A stretch of 10,772 bases of DNA from Flavobacteriaceae bacterium (GTDB lineage: Bacteria; Bacteroidota; Bacteroidia; Flavobacteriales; Flavobacteriaceae). Positions 6,901-10,772 of the stretch are shown piece by piece. Where the stretch lies: positions 1 through 10,772 of the forward strand of contig JAAZUX010000010.1 of assembly GCA_018623955.1 (NCBI GenBank). Direction: 5' to 3'. How positions within the stretch are numbered: the stretch's first letter is position 1; each line of letters begins with the position of its first letter. The notes below the pieces were generated by a model that saw only the letters and a program-made list of their open reading frames with translations, searched no databases and was not told the DNA's origin. A program made the translations under genes and the position numbers.

Positions 6901-9900
6901 GATTTTTATCAAAGAGATTTTTCCCGAACAGGATCTTGTGCAGGGAACTACCACTGTCCAAAGCACCTTAGATTTGGCCTATTATCCCAATGAAATAGGG
7001 CCCTACAACAATGTGACTGATGATGAATTTAGAGGTGATGCTGCCAAAAATTGGGCAGGGATCATGCGGCCCATCAATGCGACTAATTTCGAACAGTCCA
7101 ATGTGGAATTTATTGAATTTTGGCTCTTGGATACCTTCAGCGAAATAATCACCGAGCATGACGACTTAGGGGAACTTTACTTCCATTTGGGGAATATTTC
7201 GGAGGATATACTCAAAGACGGACGAAAACAATTTGAAAATGGATTGCCAGGGCTTAATGGTCAAAATTTAGTCCATAATACCCCTTGGGGGAAAGTACCC
7301 TCCACCCAGTCACTACTATATGCTTTCAATACTGTTCCCGAGGACAGAGCAGTACAAGATGTTGGATTCGATGGTTTGGACGATGATCAAGAGCAGTTGA
7401 TTTATTCCAATGGACCTCCCGAAGATCCTGCGCGTGACAACTATCAATTTTTCGTTGCAGCTAAAGGCGGAATTTTGGATCGTTACAAAAATTACAACGG
7501 TACCCAAGGCAATTCTCCCGTTGCTTTTTCTGATACCAACAGGGGAAACACTACCGAACCCGACTCAGAAGATATCAACCGGGATCAAAGTATGAATACC
7601 ATCGACAGTTATTTTGAATACCGTGTCCCCATTTCAAAATCAATGGGAGTTGGTAATCATCCCTTTATTACTGATGTTCGAGAAAATGTCAAAGTTGATG
7701 TTCCCAACGGAGAAGAAATCACCACGCGGTGGATTCAATTCAAAATACCGGTACAGAAGGGCTACTATGAGGACACCCAGTTTGATGATTATTTTGAGGC
7801 CATTAACAACATCGAAGATTTGCGTTCCATCCGTTTTATGCGAATGGTTCTCAAAGGTTTTTCTCAGCCCGTGGTATTGCGATTTGGCACCTTGGATTTG
7901 GTACGAGGAGATTGGCGCAGATACAACCAAAAACTAAACAAAAAACTTCCCAAAAACAACAATACAACCCTAGACATCAGTACGGTCAATATTTTGGAAA
8001 ACGAAAACCGCATACCCGTCAATTATGTCTTACCTCCTGAGATTCAAAGAGAACAGATCAACAACAACAACACCATTGTCCGACAAAATGAGCAATCCAT
8101 GTCCCTGAGGATATGCGACCTTCAACCCATGGACTACCGTGCGGTTTACAAAAATGTCAATGTAGACATTCGGCAATACAAAAACCTTAAAATGTTTTTA
8201 CATGCCGAATCCATCGTTGGTCAAAAACCTTTACCCGGAGAAGGAACCGCCGATGACTATGACCGACGAATGGTAGCATTCATTCGATTGGGTACGGATT
8301 TTTTGGACAATTATTATCAGGTCGAAATTCCACTTAAACCCACCGATTACGAAGAAAGCTCTTCCAACATATTCACCGCTGATGAAGTTTGGCAACCGGA
8401 ATCTAATGCCTTGGAGGTCCCCATCAAATTACTGGCAAAACTAAAAGCAGCCGCCATTAACAATTCCGGTCTGGGCAGGGTGTCCTATTTTGATGAAAAC
8501 ATGAATCCTGTCAGTGAGTTTTCACCCATCAGTGCTTTGCCCGGATTTAAGAAATACAAATTTGCCGTAAAAGGAAACCCTTCTTTGGGATCCATCAAGA
8601 CCTTGATGATAGGAGTGAAAAACCCCTCCCAGCAGTTGGGAGACGATTTGTGTGGGGAAGTTTGGTTCAACGAATTACGCATTGCGGGAATCGATTCCAA
8701 AGGCGGCTGGGCAGCCATTGGAGCCATGGACGCCAATTTTGCTGATTTGGCCACTGTAGCCGCTACGGCTCGAATGTCAACCATTGGATTTGGCTCCATA
8801 GATCAGACGCCCAACCAAAGCAATCGGGAGGACATGAAGCAGTACGATCTGGTCACCAACATCAATCTGGGGAAGCTCTTACCAGAAAAATGGGGACTTC
8901 AAATACCCCTGAATCTCAATGTAGGAGAAACCTTTATCACGCCCGAATACGACCCTTTTTATCAAGACATCCTATTGCAAGACCGACTGGACGCCTCCAA
9001 AAGAACTTCACAAAGAGATTCCATTAACGAACAAGCCATTGACTATATCCAAAGAAAAAGTATCAGTTTGATTGGGGTACGAAAAAATAAAACGGGAAAT
9101 AAACCCAGCCGTTTCTACAGCCCCGAAAATTTTGATTTTTCATACGCTTACAACGAGTTGCAACACCACGATTATGAAATTAAAAATCAAACAGACAAAA
9201 ACCTCCAATTGGGAGCCAACTACGCTCACTCCTTCAAGTCCATAGAAATCAATCCTTTTAGAAAAATTCAAGCCCTAAACCGAAAGCGATACTGGCAATG
9301 GTTGAAAGAAATTAATTTCAATCCCATTCCCAATAACATAGAAATTACCTCCAACATCAATAGAGATTTTAGTAGTCAGCGTTTTCGACAAGTTTATATG
9401 GAGGGGATAGATGCAGGACTACAACTTCCCCTTCCAGACCTGCAACTCAGAAACTATCTGTTTGACTGGTCTTACTCCATCAGTCATAATCTGACCCGTT
9501 CTTTGCGATTCAACTTTACAGCATCCAACAACAACATCGTTAGAAATTTTTTCGAAAAAGACCCCGACAACCCCTTGGGTAGGGTCAACAAGAGTTTGGA
9601 CATCTGGGATGGCATTTGGGATACCGGTCAAACCGATCGTCATTTTCAAACCCTTTCACTGAATTATAAAATTCCTTTTCGATTAATTCCCTTTCTTAAT
9701 TTTATTGATGCTAATTACAATTATACAGGCGATTTCAGCTGGCAAAGTGGATCCAATGCCATGGCAGCTGTGGCTGGTGAGGGAGGTCAGCAGCTGGGCA
9801 TTGTCAACACCATACAAAATGCCAATACCAAAACCCTGACCGGATCGATTTCTTTTGATAAACTCTACACCATTTTGGGATTAAAATCAAAAAGATCCCC

Positions 9901-10772
9901 TTTTGATCAACCTTTTGCAAGAGCCGCTGAGGCCAACAATCCACAGAATCAAAAACAAGAGAAAAAACCCAAAAACAACGCTTTTAAGAAAGGGGTCACT
10001 TATTTTGTTGATCTACTTTCATCCATCAAAAGAGTACAATTCAATTATTCGGAAAACAATGGTAAAGTCATCCCGGGTTATCTGCCCAATGTAGGATTCA
10101 TGGGTACCCTAGACCCCTCTTTTGGTTTTACTTTTGGAAGTCAAGCCGATGTCAGATATGAGGTAGCCAAGAGGGGATGGTTGACCAATTTCCCCAACTT
10201 CAACGAGCCGTTCGTTCAAGTCCACAACAGCAAACTCAATATATCCGCTCAGATCAATCCTTTAAAAGACCTGACCATCGACCTTAATGCCGAACGCAAT
10301 TATTCAAATAATCTGTCTGAAAATTATCAGGTTCGTGACAGGGATTATCTCGCACTTAATACCAATGAATATGGGAATTTTGGAATGTCTACCATTTTGA
10401 TCAAAACCGCTTTTTCAGGCGGGGACGGTATTGTCAATAAGAATTTTCAGAATTTCAGAAACAACCGTTTGATCATTGCCAATCGCCTGGCAGCTCAAAA
10501 TGGAACTTCACTCACCAATCGCGATAAAAATGGCTTCCCCGAAGGATTCAATAAAAATCACCAAACTGTTCTCGTGGCTTCCTTTCTCTCCGCATACTCC
10601 GGAAGTGATCCCAACAAAATATCTTTTGACCCCATCCAAAATACACCATTGCCCAACTGGAATTTAAAGTATACAGGCTTGACCAAAATCAAATCCTTGG
10701 CCAAAATTTTTAATCGATTTTCTATAACTCACGGTTATCGTTCCAGCTACACCCTTACAAATTATCAAACCA
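3860..10772 (+). CDS. sprA: SprA (Sov) type IX secretion outer-membrane translocon, 3' end cut by window
   Basis: SprA forms a very large single-chain beta-barrel (36 strands in the Flavobacterium johnsoniae structure) that passes folded cargo across the outer membrane. It works with PorV, a plug protein and a periplasmic peptidyl-prolyl isomerase, and is needed for gliding and secretion of adhesins such as SprB. The frame stays open for about 2,304 codons to the right edge; F. johnsoniae SprA is about 2,400 residues, so roughly 100 C-terminal residues are missing. Numbering from TTG 3860: signal peptide 1-29; SMPLNS at 318 followed by a GAQSLFG segment; first SprA_N-type region around RQPIWDLMMKN at 600; YIDDFEGAQ at 936; second SprA_N-type region around LPPEIQREQ and RQNEQSMSL near 1395-1415; VWFNELR at 1601-1607; then many Asn/aromatic-rich alternating strands of the barrel. 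It follows ruvA by a few bases and is probably cotranscribed with it. No frameshift or internal stop was found. The start codon is uncertain. Confidence 0.96.
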   Translation, partial: MIYKIKNKNLSLKFFLLPLLMICSFSLWGQVESSYDLSKSKLTQSAGISSKYTYDPETGMYRYTESIDGYPINTPLVISPKEFEAMVLAEQMKGYFQGKIAALTGNAENLTETQKNLLPEVYVNSKFFQSIFGSNIIDIVPQGSVGIDLGVRYQKNDNPAASPRNRRSFGFDFDQRISLSLLGKIGDRLQITANYDTESTFDFQNLVKIEFNPPQLAEISDIIPESVNAQGDMLKSRADKLLSKAKNITEKAAGVQQKIGDFQSTYNEARQKILNLKSKADALSSQSLMGLGNNVTDYLNGKVTEDAILQNISIGNISMPLNSNLIQGAQSLFGVRTDLKFGKTTISAVFSEQRSQSQNVVAQGGGTLQEFNVFALDYEEDRHYFLGHYFRDHYDQFLKNYPYINSPVQITRVEVWITNRGSQTRNIRNIVGFQDLGESDPSKVTLDDRITNFFNGKGFSSPTSNDNNKLNPETIGRGGILSKEIRDIASISRSFGAYNNRVNEGFDYAVLESARKLSQSEYKLHPQLGYISLNQRLSNDEVLAVAYQYTYRGKVYQVGEFANGSVETTAVNTNPNEENQSIINNNLVVKLLKSNITDVRQPIWDLMMKNIYNTGAFQLSEENFRLNILYSDPSPINYLTPVDKSIWPKNMDDRILLNTFNLDQLNFYQDPQPEGDGFFDYIPGITIEPQYGRIIFPNVEPFGEYLFELLDDPNSQREQYKNVETYNANQKRYVFNEMYLKTKAAALETTEKNKFQLKGRYKSEGGDGIPIGAFNVPRGSVKVTAGGRVLREGIDYTVNYAIGRVKILDPALQASNVPINISVENNSFFNQQNKRFSGVNIVHKVNDKVVFGGTLLNLSENPLTQKANYGTEPVNNTMIGFNTNFSTELPFLTRWVNKIPTINTNVPSMLSFRGEIANLVAGKPKNTQLQGESNVYIDDFEGAQTNIDIKGFNSWRLSSIPFKNFKGSAVKNNDISSGFGRAKLAWYSIDPIFYAGGRPAGINNDDISLNTTRRIFIKEIFPEQDLVQGTTTVQSTLDLAYYPNEIGPYNNVTDDEFRGDAAKNWAGIMRPINATNFEQSNVEFIEFWLLDTFSEIITEHDDLGELYFHLGNISEDILKDGRKQFENGLPGLNGQNLVHNTPWGKVPSTQSLLYAFNTVPEDRAVQDVGFDGLDDDQEQLIYSNGPPEDPARDNYQFFVAAKGGILDRYKNYNGTQGNSPVAFSDTNRGNTTEPDSEDINRDQSMNTIDSYFEYRVPISKSMGVGNHPFITDVRENVKVDVPNGEEITTRWIQFKIPVQKGYYEDTQFDDYFEAINNIEDLRSIRFMRMVLKGFSQPVVLRFGTLDLVRGDWRRYNQKLNKKLPKNNNTTLDISTVNILENENRIPVNYVLPPEIQREQINNNNTIVRQNEQSMSLRICDLQPMDYRAVYKNVNVDIRQYKNLKMFLHAESIVGQKPLPGEGTADDYDRRMVAFIRLGTDFLDNYYQVEIPLKPTDYEESSSNIFTADEVWQPESNALEVPIKLLAKLKAAAINNSGLGRVSYFDENMNPVSEFSPISALPGFKKYKFAVKGNPSLGSIKTLMIGVKNPSQQLGDDLCGEVWFNELRIAGIDSKGGWAAIGAMDANFADLATVAATARMSTIGFGSIDQTPNQSNREDMKQYDLVTNINLGKLLPEKWGLQIPLNLNVGETFITPEYDPFYQDILLQDRLDASKRTSQRDSINEQAIDYIQRKSISLIGVRKNKTGNKPSRFYSPENFDFSYAYNELQHHDYEIKNQTDKNLQLGANYAHSFKSIEINPFRKIQALNRKRYWQWLKEINFNPIPNNIEITSNINRDFSSQRFRQVYMEGIDAGLQLPLPDLQLRNYLFDWSYSISHNLTRSLRFNFTASNNNIVRNFFEKDPDNPLGRVNKSLDIWDGIWDTGQTDRHFQTLSLNYKIPFRLIPFLNFIDANYNYTGDFSWQSGSNAMAAVAGEGGQQLGIVNTIQNANTKTLTGSISFDKLYTILGLKSKRSPFDQPFARAAEANNPQNQKQEKKPKNNAFKKGVTYFVDLLSSIKRVQFNYSENNGKVIPGYLPNVGFMGTLDPSFGFTFGSQADVRYEVAKRGWLTNFPNFNEPFVQVHNSKLNISAQINPLKDLTIDLNAERNYSNNLSENYQVRDRDYLALNTNEYGNFGMSTILIKTAFSGGDGIVNKNFQNFRNNRLIIANRLAAQNGTSLTNRDKNGFPEGFNKNHQTVLVASFLSAYSGSDPNKISFDPIQNTPLPNWNLKYTGLTKIKSLAKIFNRFSITHGYRSSYTLTNYQT
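4556..4720 (+). other. Ala/Lys-rich helical insert in SprA
   Basis: Residues about 233-287 of SprA (MLKSRADKLLSKAKNI, then QQKIGDFQSTYNEARQKI, then LKSKADALSSQS) have a heptad-like spacing of Leu/Ile/Ala with many Lys, Gln and Glu. There are no proline or glycine breaks except one Gly in each of two places. This reads as a long alpha-helix or helical hairpin in a protein otherwise rich in beta-strands. It lies between the early barrel segment ending VKIEFNPP and the conserved SMPLNS segment. It probably projects into the periplasm or packs in the barrel; whether it is general in SprA or lineage-specific could not be determined here. Confidence 0.5.

Overview
The window comes from a member of the Bacteroidota, probably the Flavobacteriia or a neighbouring class such as Cytophagia. 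The main evidence is an almost complete sprA, which encodes the giant outer-membrane translocon of the type IX secretion system and is known only from this phylum. Supporting evidence is a TAnnTTTG-type promoter element, A-rich sequence instead of clear Shine-Dalgarno sites before the starts, and the gene order malic enzyme - ruvA - sprA, which I recall from flavobacterial genomes. All genes lie on the + strand, and coding density is very high.

Layout: (1) bases 1-872 hold the C-terminal half of a FAD-dependent oxidoreductase, whose tail looks like degenerate S-layer-homology (SLH) sequence. (2) Bases 873-989 are the only real intergenic gap. They carry an imperfect hairpin that may end the oxidoreductase transcript and a good candidate promoter for the next gene. 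(3) Bases 990-3275 encode a complete malic enzyme fused to a phosphotransacetylase-like domain (MaeB type). (4) Bases 3272-3853 encode complete RuvA, overlapping the malic enzyme stop by four bases (ATGA). (5) From about 3860 to the right edge runs sprA in one uninterrupted frame of about 2,304 codons. It is cut by the window end, probably about 100 codons short of its stop.

maeB, ruvA and sprA are so tightly packed that they probably share a transcript starting near 977. Their roles (pyruvate/NADPH supply, Holliday-junction processing, protein secretion and gliding) are not obviously linked, so the arrangement looks like conserved synteny rather than a pathway operon.

I see no mobile element, tRNA, rRNA, CRISPR array or clearly novel system. 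The points most worth checking are the start codon of sprA, where no usable ATG exists and TTG or ATA must be considered; a perfect A AAA AAA heptamer directly before the maeB stop, whose -1 frame is exactly ruvA; an Ala/Lys-rich helical insert in the N-terminal part of SprA; and the SLH-like tail of the oxidoreductase.
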